In this document: piece by piece, positions 54,703-64,000 of the stretch
Layout: the number at the start of each line of letters is the position of its first letter
Position numbering within the stretch: the first letter of the stretch is position 1
Program-made: the position numbers and the translations under genes
Source of the DNA: Micromonospora eburnea
GTDB taxonomy: Bacteria > Actinomycetota > Actinomycetes > Mycobacteriales > Micromonosporaceae
Reading direction: 5' to 3'
Assembly (NCBI RefSeq): GCF_900090225.1
Contig: NZ_FMHY01000002.1
Location: 868,001 to 932,000, forward strand
DNA length: 64,000 nucleotides
The notes under the pieces: model-generated
What the model saw: only the letters and a program-made list of their open reading frames with translations
What the model was told of the DNA's origin: nothing
The model's database searches: none

Positions 54703-54719
54703 GTTTGCCTAAGTTTGCC
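54703..54719. promoter_or_regulatory. Direct repeat GTTTGCC twice at 10-bp spacing, before the small HTH gene
   Basis: Copies at 54703-54709 and 54713-54719, oriented GGCAAAC on the gene strand and 23-39 nt before its ATG. The pair matches the one at 54371-54387 in sequence and spacing. A candidate autoregulatory operator; binding is not shown. Confidence 0.45.
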
Positions 54720-54885
54720 ATCGCTCGCCGCCATGCCCCAGCCTGCTCCGTGGTGATCCGGAAGGGGACACACCGGCGGGGAACTTCTCCCGGGCGGGTG
54801 CGGGGTGTATGACGGTCACGGCGTACGGCATGATCGGCGCCCGGAGCCGGCATCCGCCGGCCGGGCCTGAGCAGGGGAGAGACCG

Positions 54886-55395
54886 GTGGCCGACGAGCTT
54901 GTCCGGGTGTACGTGCCGGCGATCGTCCCGATGCTGGCGCGGCTGCGCGAGCAGGGGCTCGCGGTCGACGAGGCGCACGCGGTCACCCCGGAGCTGCGCG
55001 AGTGGTACGCCGAGGGTGACGAGGAGGAGTTGGAGTACGTCGCCTTCACCCGGGCCGCCCAGGACGCGTTGCTGTTGCTGCGCGCCGACCCGGCCGCACC
55101 CCGGCGCCGGCTGGTCGTCTCGGCGGACCTGCCGGCGTCCTCGGTCGGCCGGGCCGACGGAGAACTGGGCTCCAGTATCGTCCGGTTGACCGGACCGGTG
55201 CCGGTCGGCGCGGTCGCCGCGATCCACGTGGACGGCGCGGAGGCGGTCGACGACGTGGCGGCGGCCGCCGAGGTGGTCGCCGACGCCCGGGCCGGCGACC
55301 CGGACGCCCAGTTCACCGTCGACGGGGCCGAGGACCACGAACTGGAGTGGTACGACCCGACCGAGCTCGACCTGCTGCTGCACGAGGTCTCCTGA
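54886..55395 (+). CDS. DUF6912-like conserved actinobacterial protein
   Basis: Soluble protein of 169 residues beginning [20 protein letters not shown] and containing [15 protein letters not shown], as in the DUF6912 family, which is found near secA in many actinobacteria. There is a mostly acidic C terminus ([20 protein letters not shown]). No catalytic motif is visible and the function is unknown. The GTG at 54886 follows CAGGGGAGAG. It ends 73 nt before the convergent membrane protein gene. Confidence 0.78.
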   Translation: MADELVRVYVPAIVPMLARLREQGLAVDEAHAVTPELREWYAEGDEEELEYVAFTRAAQDALLLLRADPAAPRRRLVVSADLPASSVGRADGELGSSIVRLTGPVPVGAVAAIHVDGAEAVDDVAAAAEVVADARAGDPDAQFTVDGAEDHELEWYDPTELDLLLHEVS

Positions 55396-55468
55396 CCCGC
55401 CGTATTCGTGCCGGCGCGCACCAGCGCGGCGAGCCGGTCGGCAGCGGCCACCACGGATGGCACCCGGG

Positions 55469-56515
55469 TCAGGCGACGGCGTCCTCGGCCGGCTCGTCCT
55501 CTTCCAGAACGGGACGTGGGCCGAGCGTGCGGCCGAAGGCGACGAGCGCGGTGAGCGCTCCGACGAAGAGCACCCAGATTCCGTTGTCGATCCGGGAGGT
55601 GCCCAATGCCGTCTGCGCCACCTGGTCCGCCTCGCTGAGGGCGGCGGCCAGGTCCAGCAGGCCACGTCCGCCCACTCGGATGATCACTTCGGTGAGCAGC
55701 AGGAGCAGGCCCGGCCCGGCCCCGGCGACCAGGTACGCCGGCCAGCGCAGCTCCGCCGCGTCCCGGCAGGCGGCGCGGCGGCGGGCCCAGCGCAGGTAGC
55801 CGAAGGCCAGCAGGCCGGCGATCAGCCCGGCGAGCAACGACTCCGTCCGGGACACCCACTTGGCGGCGTCGAGCATCGACTGCTGGGTGTCTCCGGCCCC
55901 GAACAGGTCGGACAGCGGGTCCCGGGCGCGGCTGAACAGCACCACGAAGACCTGGGCGGCCAGCGTGGCGGCGGCCAGGCCGCCCACCACCCGGGCGTTG
56001 CGGGCGCCGGCCAGCGCGCCGCCGATGATGGCCGCCGCGGCGGTGGTGCCGGCAATGGTGTTGGTGGTCGCGTTGTCGGCGTACGTCAGATTGGTGGCCA
56101 CGGCGGCGGCGAGCCCGACCAACAGGCCGGTGCCGACGGCGGCGAGGAAGCGCAGGGTGGGTCGGCCGAGCGGGTTGGTCGCCGCCAGGGCGACCGCGGC
56201 CCCGGCGACCAGCGCGGCGGTGATGACGCCGGGGAGCGCGTACGCGGAGAGGCTGATCGCGGTGACGCCGGCCGCGGCGCTGTTGATCGCCGCCCGGGTG
56301 GACCAGAGCATCGCGGCGAGCCAGCCGACCGCCAGCAGCGCCAGCACCACCGCGCCCGGGACGTACGCCGGCCGCCCGGCCTCCTCCGGCGCGCCTTCCT
56401 CGACGGGTGCCGGCTGTTCCCCCGCCTCGGAGGAGGTGGCTTCCGGCTGGTCCGGCGTGCCGGGGGCGGGCTGGTCCGGCTCCGCGGCCGTGGAGCTGCC
56501 GGGCTGCTTGCTCAT
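55469..56515 (-). CDS. Polytopic membrane protein of unknown function
   Basis: Protein of 348 residues. The first 48 are Pro/Glu-rich and cytoplasmic (QPAPVEEGAPEEAGRPAYVP). About seven membrane helices follow, beginning AVVLALLAVGWLAAMLW; many are Ala/Gly-rich (GTTAAAAIIGGALAGARNAR). A soluble acidic tail (PVLEEDEPAEDAVA) ends it. No transporter signature is recognised. It is a single-gene unit facing pruA across a 540-nt gap. Confidence 0.7.
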   Translation of the reverse strand: MSKQPGSSTAAEPDQPAPGTPDQPEATSSEAGEQPAPVEEGAPEEAGRPAYVPGAVVLALLAVGWLAAMLWSTRAAINSAAAGVTAISLSAYALPGVITAALVAGAAVALAATNPLGRPTLRFLAAVGTGLLVGLAAAVATNLTYADNATTNTIAGTTAAAAIIGGALAGARNARVVGGLAAATLAAQVFVVLFSRARDPLSDLFGAGDTQQSMLDAAKWVSRTESLLAGLIAGLLAFGYLRWARRRAACRDAAELRWPAYLVAGAGPGLLLLLTEVIIRVGGRGLLDLAAALSEADQVAQTALGTSRIDNGIWVLFVGALTALVAFGRTLGPRPVLEEDEPAEDAVA

Positions 56516-57055
56516 CGTCTTCCCTTCGACGGAGGCCGGACGGCCGCGACGGGCCGGGGGAGGTCACCGGCCACCCAGGGTACGCGCCACCCGAGGCTTC
56601 CCTGAGGTCCGCTGTCACGCCGGCTCAGGGCAAGGCTTGATCGACTCAACGTGCGGCACGTGGGGGTCAAATCCGATGGTGAGACCACCTCCTACCGCAC
56701 ATCGAGTTGATCATGAGGTGGGCAGGCCGAGGGGATGGCGCGGGCAGGCCGAGGGAGAGGAGCGGGGTGACGGATCGGAGGCAGAGGGGGAGTCTGGCTG
56801 AGGGTTCGTCGGGTCGACGTGGGGTCCGGCCTACGGTCCGGTGTGTGCGGGTGTGTCCCGGTCCTCGCTGCGGCAGCGAGATCGAAGCCGCTCATGCGAG
56901 GGGCGGCAGGGGTGAGCCGGCGGTGGCGCATGAAAGAATCGGCCCAGGTCCCGCCGCCGCGACCGGTCCGCCACGCGGTGCCCGGCACCCGGCCGCCCGG
57001 TCGGTGCCCGCGGGTCCGGTTTCGCCACCGTTGTCGAGATCGCACAGGAGCCGTG
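56516..57055. other. 540-nt intergenic region; REP-like element, no clear gene
   Basis: Between the leftward membrane protein and pruA. It contains the palindromic element at 56638-56713, then GGGCAGGCCGAGGG in two copies (near 56720 and 56743) and a G/C-rich stretch leading to the pruA ribosome site AGGAG (57046-57050). An open frame on the minus strand (56692-57105) is Pro/Arg/Thr-rich and overlaps the pruA start, so it is taken as a shadow. Confidence 0.55.
56638..56713. repeat. REP-like palindromic element (TGATCNACTC family), full copy
   Basis: Left arm TGATCGACTCAACGTGCGG (56638-56656) and right arm CCGCACATCGAGTTGATCA (56695-56713) pair over 19 positions with three mismatches, around 38 nt. 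It shares arm sequences with the copy at 53596-53671 and with the half copy at 1704-1724. Confidence 0.82.
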
Positions 57056-58684
<1,629 letters not shown>

Positions 58685-58802
58685 ACCGGCGGCGGTCGCC
58701 GGTGGCGCGCGGAGCGTCACCGGCGACCTGGCCGGGCTCCTTCGGCACGCCGGGCGGTCACCGTCGGTGGCTTTCCAGCGACGATGTCGCCGTCCCCGGC
58801 GG

Positions 58803-58821
58803 ACTGTCGTCCACCGACAGT
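58803..58821. promoter_or_regulatory. Perfect palindrome ACTGTCG-N5-CGACAGT upstream of the PadR gene
   Basis: Seven-base arms at 58803-58809 and 58815-58821 around TCCAC, 78 nt before the padR start. Size and symmetry fit an operator for a dimeric winged-helix repressor, and PadR proteins usually control their own gene. Binding is inference. Confidence 0.4.
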
Positions 58822-58899
58822 GCACATCGGACGACCCAACCGGCGCCGAAAATGGCAAATCCTGGACGCCGGGTCGGGCAAAGTGGCAGCTTAGAGGGC

Positions 58900-59418
58900 A
58901 TGGCGGAAACCGGAGTCAACCCGACAGCGGCGGCCCTGCTCGGGCTGCTGCACGAGGGCCCGATGACAGGCGGCCAGCTCATGGCCGCCGCTGAGCGCCG
59001 TCTGGCGCCGTACTGGTCGATGACCCGCAGCCAGGTCTACCGGGAGCTTCCGGTGCTGGCCGAGAAGGGTCTGGTGCGGCTGGGCAAGCCCGGGCCGCGG
59101 ATGAGCCAGCCGTACGCGATCACGGCGGCCGGAAAACGGACATTTTCCCGCTGGTTGGCCGAGAATCCGGGCAAGGACACCATCCGTAACCCGGTCGCGT
59201 TGCGGATCGCGTTCGGCAGCCTGCACTCGCCGAATCAGCTCAAGAACCTGTACACCACCGCGAACGAATACCACACCGAGGCCCTCGCGGCGGCGCGCGA
59301 GCAGGTCAAGAACGCCAAGAAGGAAGGCGACAACTACGACGCCAGCGCGTTGGAGTTCGCCGTCGCCTACCATCGGGCGGCCCTGTCCTGGCTCAAGGCC
59401 GCGCCAGTCGGCGGGTGA
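58900..59418 (+). CDS. PadR family transcriptional regulator
   Basis: Regulator of 172 residues. The PadR winged helix covers about 10-85 (AALLGLLHEGPMTGGQLMAA, then MTRSQVYRELPVLAEKGLVR), followed by a C-terminal helical dimerisation part (YHTEALAAAREQVKNAKKEG). The ATG at 58900 begins MAETGVNPTA. The target is unknown; a palindrome lies upstream and no ABC transporter or dioxygenase, the usual PadR targets, is adjacent. Confidence 0.9.
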   Translation: MAETGVNPTAAALLGLLHEGPMTGGQLMAAAERRLAPYWSMTRSQVYRELPVLAEKGLVRLGKPGPRMSQPYAITAAGKRTFSRWLAENPGKDTIRNPVALRIAFGSLHSPNQLKNLYTTANEYHTEALAAAREQVKNAKKEGDNYDASALEFAVAYHRAALSWLKAAPVGG

Positions 59419-59471
59419 CCCCGAAGCGGGTCGGACCGGAGCGGTGAACAGCCTCCCGGGCGGTGCCGCGC

Positions 59472-59625
59472 CGTCTTTCGCATGGGGCCTGCGGGGCTTG
59501 TAGGCGCGCTCGTCGCCCGTGCCGTGCCGTCTTTCGCGCGGGACCTGCGGGGCTTGTAGGCGCGCTCGTCGCCCGCGCTGTTTCGTCTTTCGCGCGGGAC
59601 CTGCGGGGCTCGCAAGCTCACCCCT
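59472..59625. repeat. 56-bp tandem repeat between padR and prfB
   Basis: CGTCTTTCGC starts units at 59472, 59528 and 59584. The shared body includes GGGACCTGCGGGGCTTG and GGCGCGCTCGTCGCCCG; the third unit is cut short and changes to CTCGCAAGCTCACC. On the minus strand it reads GTGAGCTTGCGAGCCCCGCAG, close to part of the 60-bp unit at 44923. About 2.7 copies. Confidence 0.85.
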
Positions 59626-59636
59626 TGCCCGCGCAG

Positions 59637-59642
59637 TACGCT
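59637..59642 (+). promoter_or_regulatory. Likely -10 box for leaderless prfB
   Basis: TACGCT with 8 nt before the GTG at 59651. There is no ribosome site before that GTG, so a leaderless transcript is likely. The tandem repeat occupies the region where -35 should be, and no good match is seen. Confidence 0.45.
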
Positions 59643-59650
59643 TGTCTGTC

Positions 59651-60772
59651 GTGACCGCTGCCGATTATGCCGAACAGCTCAAGGAACTCGACGCCACGCT
59701 GCGCAACATCGAGGCCGTGCTCGACCTCGACAAGCTGCGCGAGCAGAAGGCCCGCCTGGAGCAGGAGGCCTCCGCGCCCGACCTCTGGGACGACCAGGCG
59801 AAGGCACAGCAGGTGACGTCGCAGCTGTCGTACGTCAACGGCGAGATCACCAAGCTCGGTAACCTCCGCTCCCGGCTCGACGACGCCGGGGTGCTGCTGG
59901 AACTCGCCCAGGCCGAGGGCGACCCCGGCACGCTCGCCGAGGTCGAGTCGGAGATCACCGGGCTGACCAAGGCCATCCAGGAGATGGAGGTCCGCACCCT
60001 GCTCTCCGGCGAGTACGACTCCCGGGAGGCGCTGGTCGCCATCCGGGCCGGTGCGGGCGGTGTGGACGCGGCGGACTTCGCCGAGATGCTGCTGCGGATG
60101 TACCTGCGCTGGGCCGAGCGGCACGGCTACCCGACCGAGGTCTACGAGACCTCGTACGCCGAGGAGGCGGGCCTCAAGTCGGCCACCTTCACGGTGAAGG
60201 TGCCCTACGCGTACGGCACGCTCAGCGTCGAGTCCGGCACCCACCGCCTGGTGCGGATCAGCCCGTTCGACAACCAGGGCCGGCGGCAGACCAGCTTCGC
60301 CGGCGTCGAGGTGCTGCCGGTCGTCGAGCAGACCGACCACATCGAGATCCCCGAGAACGAGATGCGGATCGACGTCTACCGCTCCTCGGGCCCCGGTGGG
60401 CAGAGCGTCAACACCACCGACTCGGCGGTCCGGATCACCCACATCCCGACCGGCATCGTGGTCACCTGCCAGAACGAGAAGTCGCAGCTACAGAACAAGG
60501 CCTCCGCGCTGCGGGTGCTCCAGGCCCGGCTGCTGGAGCGTAAGCGCCAGGAGGAGCAGGCCAAGCTCCAGGGCCTGAAGACCGAGGCCGCCGGCTCCTG
60601 GGGCGACCAGATGCGCTCGTACGTCCTGCACCCGTATCAGATGGTGAAGGATCTGCGGACCGAGCAGGAGACGGGCAATCCCTCCGCGGTCTTCGACGGT
60701 GAGCTGGACGGCTTCATCGAGGCAGGTATTCGCTGGCGAAAGCAGCAGCAGCTCACCGCTGACGGTGCGTGA
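59651..60772 (+). CDS. prfB: Peptide chain release factor 2
   Basis: Release factor of 373 residues recognising UGA and UAA. The SPF anticodon-like motif is [17 protein letters not shown], and the catalytic GGQ is in [20 protein letters not shown]. It reads without the programmed +1 frameshift found in many bacterial prfB genes; the continuous form is usual in actinobacteria. The GTG at 59651 ([13 protein letters not shown]) is the normal N terminus; a -10 box 8 nt upstream suggests leaderless translation. ftsE, ftsX and smpB follow, the classic gene order. Confidence 0.97.
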   Translation: MTAADYAEQLKELDATLRNIEAVLDLDKLREQKARLEQEASAPDLWDDQAKAQQVTSQLSYVNGEITKLGNLRSRLDDAGVLLELAQAEGDPGTLAEVESEITGLTKAIQEMEVRTLLSGEYDSREALVAIRAGAGGVDAADFAEMLLRMYLRWAERHGYPTEVYETSYAEEAGLKSATFTVKVPYAYGTLSVESGTHRLVRISPFDNQGRRQTSFAGVEVLPVVEQTDHIEIPENEMRIDVYRSSGPGGQSVNTTDSAVRITHIPTGIVVTCQNEKSQLQNKASALRVLQARLLERKRQEEQAKLQGLKTEAAGSWGDQMRSYVLHPYQMVKDLRTEQETGNPSAVFDGELDGFIEAGIRWRKQQQLTADGA

Positions 60773-60782
60773 TCGCTCTTGG

Positions 60783-60836
60783 ACGCACCGCGTCATCGAT
60801 CTCTGCCTGACCGGCTGAATCGATGACGCGATGCGT
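60783..60836. terminator. Long stem-loop after prfB
   Basis: ACGCACCGCGTCATCGAT (60783-60800) pairs with ATCGATGACGCGATGCGT (60819-60836) over 18 positions with one mismatch, with an 18-nt loop. It starts 11 nt after the prfB stop and lies before the ftsE promoter. No T-tract, so it may terminate by a different mechanism or protect the mRNA end. Confidence 0.75.
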
Positions 60837-60854
60837 ATCCCGGGGGCGGGGGGC

Positions 60855-60882
60855 TTGGCTCTTCGGTTACACCGCGTAGACT
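60855..60882 (+). promoter_or_regulatory. ftsE promoter, leaderless
   Basis: TTGGCT (60855-60860), 16 bp, TAGACT (60877-60882), then 8 nt to the GTG of ftsE. Both hexamers are good for a housekeeping sigma factor. No ribosome site precedes the start. Confidence 0.6.
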
Positions 60883-60890
60883 CACGACCC

Positions 60891-61571
60891 GTGATTCAGC
60901 TTGAGCAAGTGACGAAGACGTACCCGAAGGCGTCCCGGCCTTCGCTCGACAACGTGTCCGTCTCGATCGAGAAGGGCGAGTTCGTCTTCTTCATCGGTCC
61001 CTCTGGCTCCGGCAAGTCCACGATCATCAAGCTGCTGCTGCACGAGGTCCACCCCAACAAGGGGCGGGTCGTCGTCAACGGCAAGGACGTCACGTCGATG
61101 CGGTCCTGGAAGCGACCCCACTTCCGGCGTTCCATCGGCTGTGTCTTCCAGGACTTCCGCCTGCTGCCGAACCGCACGGCCTACGAGAACGTGGCGTTCG
61201 CCCTGGAGGTGATCGGCAAGACCAAGGCGGTCGCCCGCCGGGTCGTGCCGGAGGTGCTGGAGCTGGTCGGCCTCGGTGGGAAGGAGCACCGTTACCCCCA
61301 CGAGCTCTCCGGTGGTGAGCAGCAGCGGGTGGCGGTGGCCCGGGCGTTCGTGAACCGGCCGCTGATCCTGCTGGCGGACGAGCCCACCGGAAACCTGGAC
61401 CCGGACACGTCGATCGAGATCATGCGCCTGCTGGATCGGATCAACCGCACCGGCACGACCGTCGTGATGGTCACGCACGACTCCAACATCGTGAACCAGA
61501 TGCGCCGTCGGGTCATCGAGATCGAGAGCGGTCGCATCGTGCGCGACCAGGCCCGTGGCGTCTACGGCTGA
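60891..61571 (+). CDS. ftsE: Cell division ATP-binding protein FtsE
   Basis: ABC ATPase of 226 residues that, with FtsX, controls peptidoglycan hydrolases at the division site. Walker A is GPSGSGKST (36-44), the signature is LSGGEQQR (139-146), Walker B ends ADEPTGNLD and the switch His is H196. The GTG at 60891 ([17 protein letters not shown]) is preferred to the longer frame because of the promoter just upstream. ftsX starts 70 nt later with its own AGCCGGAGG site. Confidence 0.96.
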   Translation: MIQLEQVTKTYPKASRPSLDNVSVSIEKGEFVFFIGPSGSGKSTIIKLLLHEVHPNKGRVVVNGKDVTSMRSWKRPHFRRSIGCVFQDFRLLPNRTAYENVAFALEVIGKTKAVARRVVPEVLELVGLGGKEHRYPHELSGGEQQRVAVARAFVNRPLILLADEPTGNLDPDTSIEIMRLLDRINRTGTTVVMVTHDSNIVNQMRRRVIEIESGRIVRDQARGVYG

Positions 61572-61641
61572 GCCGTCCTCCTGACGATCCGTAGATCCTG
61601 ACGACGAACATCTCACGCCGGAGAGCCGGAGGAATTTCCCG

Positions 61642-62517
61642 ATGCGGATGAAGTACGTCCTGTCCGAGGTACTGGTCGGACTGTGGCGCAACGTCACCAT
61701 GACGATCGCGATGATCATCACGATGACGGTGTCGCTGTTCCTGCTGGGCTTCAGTGGCCTTCTGTACCAGAAGGTCGGCGACATGAAGGAGCTCTACTAC
61801 GAGAACGTCGAGGTCTCGATCTTCCTCAAGACCGACGTCGACGAGCAGCAGCGCACCGACCTCCAGGCCAAACTGGACGCGGACCCGCTGATCAAGGGCG
61901 TCACGTACGTCGACAAGCAGCAGGCGTACGAGCGCTTCCAGAAGATGTACGCCGACGCCCCCGATCTGGTGAACGCCATCAAGCCGGACCAGCTGCCCGA
62001 GTCGTTCCGGCTCAAGCTGGTCGACCCGGAGCAGTACAAGAACATCTACGACCAGTACAAGACCACCGAGGGGGTCGACGAGATCGTCGACCAGAGCAAG
62101 CTGCTCGACAAGGTCTTCGGCGTGCTCACCGGCATCCAGAACTTCACGCTGTTCATCTCGGTCGTGATGGCCGCCGCCGCGTTGCTGCTGGTGGCGAACA
62201 CCATCCAGGTCGCCGCGTACAGCAAGCGGCGCGAGGTCGCGGTGATGAAGCTGGTCGGTGCCTCCAACTGGTTCATCCAGGCGCCGTTCGTGCTGGAAGC
62301 CGTGGTCGCCGGCCTGATCGGTGCCGTCCTCGCCCTGGGTGGGTTGATCGCCGGGAAGTTCGTCGTCGGAAACGGGTCGCTCTCGGCGCTGGAGGGCCTG
62401 ATCACCCCGGTCTCCTGGTCCGAGATCCTGCTGAGCTTCCCGCTGATGGCCGGCATCGGTGGCCTGGTCACCGCGATCACCGCCTGGGTCACGCTCCGCT
62501 TCTACCTGCGGGTCTAG
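61642..62517 (+). CDS. ftsX: Cell division protein FtsX
   Basis: Membrane protein of 291 residues with the four FtsX helices: one near the N terminus (MTIAMIITMTVSLFLLGFSG) and three at the C terminus. The extracytoplasmic domain between (residues about 45-165) begins VEVSIFLKTDVDEQQRTDL, the part that contacts cell wall hydrolase regulators such as RipC in mycobacteria. The loop SKRREVAVMKLVGASNWFIQ is a family marker. A long terminator follows. Confidence 0.96.
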   Translation: MRMKYVLSEVLVGLWRNVTMTIAMIITMTVSLFLLGFSGLLYQKVGDMKELYYENVEVSIFLKTDVDEQQRTDLQAKLDADPLIKGVTYVDKQQAYERFQKMYADAPDLVNAIKPDQLPESFRLKLVDPEQYKNIYDQYKTTEGVDEIVDQSKLLDKVFGVLTGIQNFTLFISVVMAAAALLLVANTIQVAAYSKRREVAVMKLVGASNWFIQAPFVLEAVVAGLIGAVLALGGLIAGKFVVGNGSLSALEGLITPVSWSEILLSFPLMAGIGGLVTAITAWVTLRFYLRV

Positions 62518-62539
62518 TTACCGCGGACGGCTCTCCCGA

Positions 62540-62583
62540 GGGCCCTCCCGCGCCCGGAATAAACGGCGCGGGAGGGCCCTTGT
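62540..62583 (+). terminator. ftsX terminator
   Basis: Perfect 15-bp stem GGGCCCTCCCGCGCC / GGCGCGGGAGGGCCC with loop CGGAATAAAC and a TTGT tail, 22 nt after the ftsX stop. Confidence 0.93.
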
Positions 62584-62650
62584 AGTTCCGGTAGCATGAT
62601 CCCGCTCCGTGGCCGCCGGTCGCGGACCGATCGGAAGGGAGGTGGCACCG

Positions 62651-63130
62651 ATGCCACGGGAAAAGGGCCGCAAGGTGGTCGCCTCCAACAAGAAGGCACG
62701 CCACGACTACGCCATCCTCGACACGTACGAGGCGGGCATGGCGCTGACCGGCACCGAGGTCAAGTCGCTGCGGGCCGGGCGGGCGTCGCTGGTCGACGCG
62801 TTCGCTCAGGAACGTGACGGCGAGCTCTACCTGCACGGCATGCACATCCCGGAGTACACGCAGGGCACCTGGACCAACCACGAGCCCCGGCGGACCCGGA
62901 AGCTGCTGCTCAAGCGGCTGGAGATCGACCGGTTGGTCGGCAAGACCCGGGAGAGTGGTCTCACCCTGGTGCCGTTGCAGGTCTACTTCCACGACGGCTG
63001 GGCGAAGGTGGAGATCGGCCTGGCCCGGGGTAAGAAGGCGTACGACAAGCGTCAGGACCTCGCCAAGCGGGACGCCGAGCGGGAGATGACCCGTGCGGTG
63101 GGCCGGCGCGGTAAGGGGATGGCTGAGTGA
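62651..63130 (+). CDS. smpB: SsrA-binding protein SmpB
   Basis: Protein of 159 residues that carries tmRNA to stalled ribosomes. Markers are [57 protein letters not shown] and a basic C-terminal tail ([14 protein letters not shown]). GGGAGG precedes the ATG at 62651. Its partner RNA, ssrA, follows 103 nt later. Confidence 0.97.
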   Translation: MPREKGRKVVASNKKARHDYAILDTYEAGMALTGTEVKSLRAGRASLVDAFAQERDGELYLHGMHIPEYTQGTWTNHEPRRTRKLLLKRLEIDRLVGKTRESGLTLVPLQVYFHDGWAKVEIGLARGKKAYDKRQDLAKRDAEREMTRAVGRRGKGMAE

Positions 63131-63233
63131 AATGACCGGTTTGTCCCAGTGTTGGGCTCCGGCCGACCTCGGGATGAATCCGGTTGCGCCAGGCGTTAGG
63201 CTTGGTGGTGCTGCCGACAGGGGCAGCCGTCGA

Positions 63234-63606
63234 GGGGGTGACTGGTTTCGACTTCGTACGTTGCGGCAGGGGAAGCGAGCCGAGGAAGCCGACGTCGTCT
63301 CGTGAATCGTTCGTCGGAAAACAATAAGCGCCAAGCAGAATCGCGCTGACTTCGCTCTCGCCGCCTGAGGCGAGTAGCAAGTCTGTCGGCCTGGGAGTGC
63401 CTTCGACCCAGTTAGCCGGCATCAGCTAGGAGGCTGGCCAATCGGACCCGGTCGCGGGGTCCGTGCGGCGAGATCAATCAGCGACTGGGCCCGTCACACC
63501 GACTCGCTCGCGTGATCGGAGGGGCCGAGTAGAGGCACAGCGAGCTGCGCTCGGAGAAGCCCTGACAAGGCGGCGAAGGACCCGGGTTCGATTCCCGGCA
63601 CCTCCA
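63234..63606 (+). ncRNA. ssrA: Transfer-messenger RNA (tmRNA)
   Basis: The 5' end GGGGGTGACTGGTTTCGACT and the 3' end with GGTTCGATTCCCGGCACCTCC are the tRNA-like halves; GGGGGUG pairs with CACCUCC in the acceptor stem. The 3' CCA is not encoded (the sequence reads ACCG), so it would be added later. The tag open reading frame runs 63330-63368 and reads AKQNRADFALAA, an ALAA-ending degradation tag. It lies just after smpB. A TAGGCT at 63197-63202 could be the -10 box, implying a short 5' leader removed by RNase P. Confidence 0.97.
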
Positions 63607-63612
63607 CCGTTG

Positions 63613-63650
63613 AAGGCCCTGAGAGTGTCCGACACTCTCGGGGCCTTTTT
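63613..63650 (+). terminator. ssrA terminator
   Basis: AAGGCCCTGAGAGTGT / ACACTCTCGGGGCCTT stem with a CCG loop and a T5 tract (63646-63650): a classic intrinsic terminator directly after tmRNA. Confidence 0.95.
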
Positions 63651-63712
63651 CTGTGCCCGCCCGGCCGGTCACATCCCGGCGGCGAGGGCGGGCGCGGGTC
63701 CAGGCCACCGCC

Positions 63713-63718
63713 TAGGCT
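63713..63718 (+). promoter_or_regulatory. Likely -10 box for the last (partial) gene
   Basis: TAGGCT with 7 nt before the GTG at 63726 and no ribosome site: the same leaderless layout as at 15489, 59637 and 60877. Confidence 0.4.
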
Positions 63719-63725
63719 GCCGCCT

Positions 63726-64000
63726 GTGACGAACGAGAGGATCCCACTCTCCGTGGGAGCCGGACCCGGCCAGCGGGCCTTCGCCGCGGTGGTGGGCGTC
63801 GTGTTCACCGGTTTCGGAGCGATCTTCGTGCTCCTGCCGTTGATGGCCGACGGCCTGCTGACCAGGCTGACCGGCCACAGCGACCCCTTCCCGTCGTACG
63901 ACGACGCCCGGGACCTGCCGCCCGGCATGCTCCCGCCGAGCCTGCACGGTGACGCCACCCTGCCGGGGCCGGTCCGGTTTGTCGGGCTGTGCGGACTGCC
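63726..64000 (+). CDS. Membrane protein, N-terminal fragment (cut by window edge)
   Basis: Only 91 codons are in the window. The frame reads VTNERIPLSVGAGPGQRAFA, then a membrane helix (AVVGVVFTGFGAIFVLLPLM) and an extracytoplasmic segment with FPSYDDARDLPPGMLPPSLH. The length of the whole protein and its family are unknown. The GTG is supported by a -10 box 7 nt upstream. Confidence 0.6.
   Translation, partial: MTNERIPLSVGAGPGQRAFAAVVGVVFTGFGAIFVLLPLMADGLLTRLTGHSDPFPSYDDARDLPPGMLPPSLHGDATLPGPVRFVGLCGL

Noticed and set aside
59651..59760. Programmed +1 frameshift at the start of prfB
   Set aside because: The frame is continuous from the GTG through the GGQ motif with no in-frame TGA, as usual for actinobacteria.

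Overview
The window is one contiguous piece of a high-GC actinomycete chromosome. Frequent GTG starts, 1-4 nt stop/start overlaps, DUF397 and DUF5753 regulators, the mtrAB-lpqB-hpf-secA-prfB-ftsEX-smpB-ssrA gene order and the tmRNA tag ending ALAA point to the Micromonosporaceae, most likely Micromonospora or a close relative. This placement is inference from content; no database search was run.

Region 1 (1-17 kb) is a polyamine and GABA module. An aminotransferase and a cut-off FAD oxidoreductase run leftward. A DUF5753/DUF397 regulator pair follows, then an Lrp/AsnC regulator divergent from a PotDABC-type transporter. The transporter operon continues with an FAD oxidoreductase, a saccharopine-dehydrogenase-like protein and an agmatinase. 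A DUF559/AbiEi-like gene framed by two inverted repeats interrupts the module. GABA aminotransferase, an aminobutyraldehyde-dehydrogenase-like protein and a divergent aldehyde dehydrogenase complete it. Together these could carry agmatine through putrescine and GABA to succinate. A shared GCAACGGAWTC-like motif lies in three of the control regions. The potD signal-peptide region reads as frameshifted.

Region 2 (17-24 kb) is accessory. A YrhB/YwqJ-deaminase/SUKH-type protein is divergent from a compact operon. That operon encodes a YbaB-like protein, a small WXG100-like protein, a 1446-residue polymorphic-toxin-like protein and a small possible immunity protein. The large protein has a CpnT-like N terminus, a papain-fold (glutamine deamidase-like) domain in the middle and a RelA/SpoT-like nucleotidyltransferase domain at its C terminus. 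This is the most interesting locus in the window.

Region 3 (24-35 kb) holds endonuclease V, a secreted/anchored protein, a Trm112-like protein, a SIS-domain isomerase, a CDF transporter, manA, ahcY, and an iron-uptake operon efeU-efeO-efeB with a DtxR/IdeR-like box. Region 4 (35-42 kb) holds RDD, SpoIIM, DUF58, MoxR, DUF4350, DUF4129 and a membrane protein. Region 5 (42-64 kb) is the conserved core: mtrA, mtrB, lpqB, comF, hpf, two GNAT genes, secA, an Rv3235-like gene, a small MerR/excisionase-type regulator, a DUF6912-like gene, a membrane protein, pruA, padR, prfB, ftsE, ftsX, smpB, ssrA and a partial membrane protein.

Across the window, four gene junctions (potA-potB, SIS-CDF, efeO-efeB, mtrB-lpqB) share an unusual arrangement. 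A short mini-ORF, often rich in SER/MSER repeats, overlaps the upstream stop and the downstream start by NTGA at both ends. This keeps the frame for translational coupling even where the spacer has expanded into a four-copy 60-bp tandem repeat. Several REP-like palindromes and tandem repeats lie between genes. No CRISPR array, transposase, integrase or tRNA gene was recognised.
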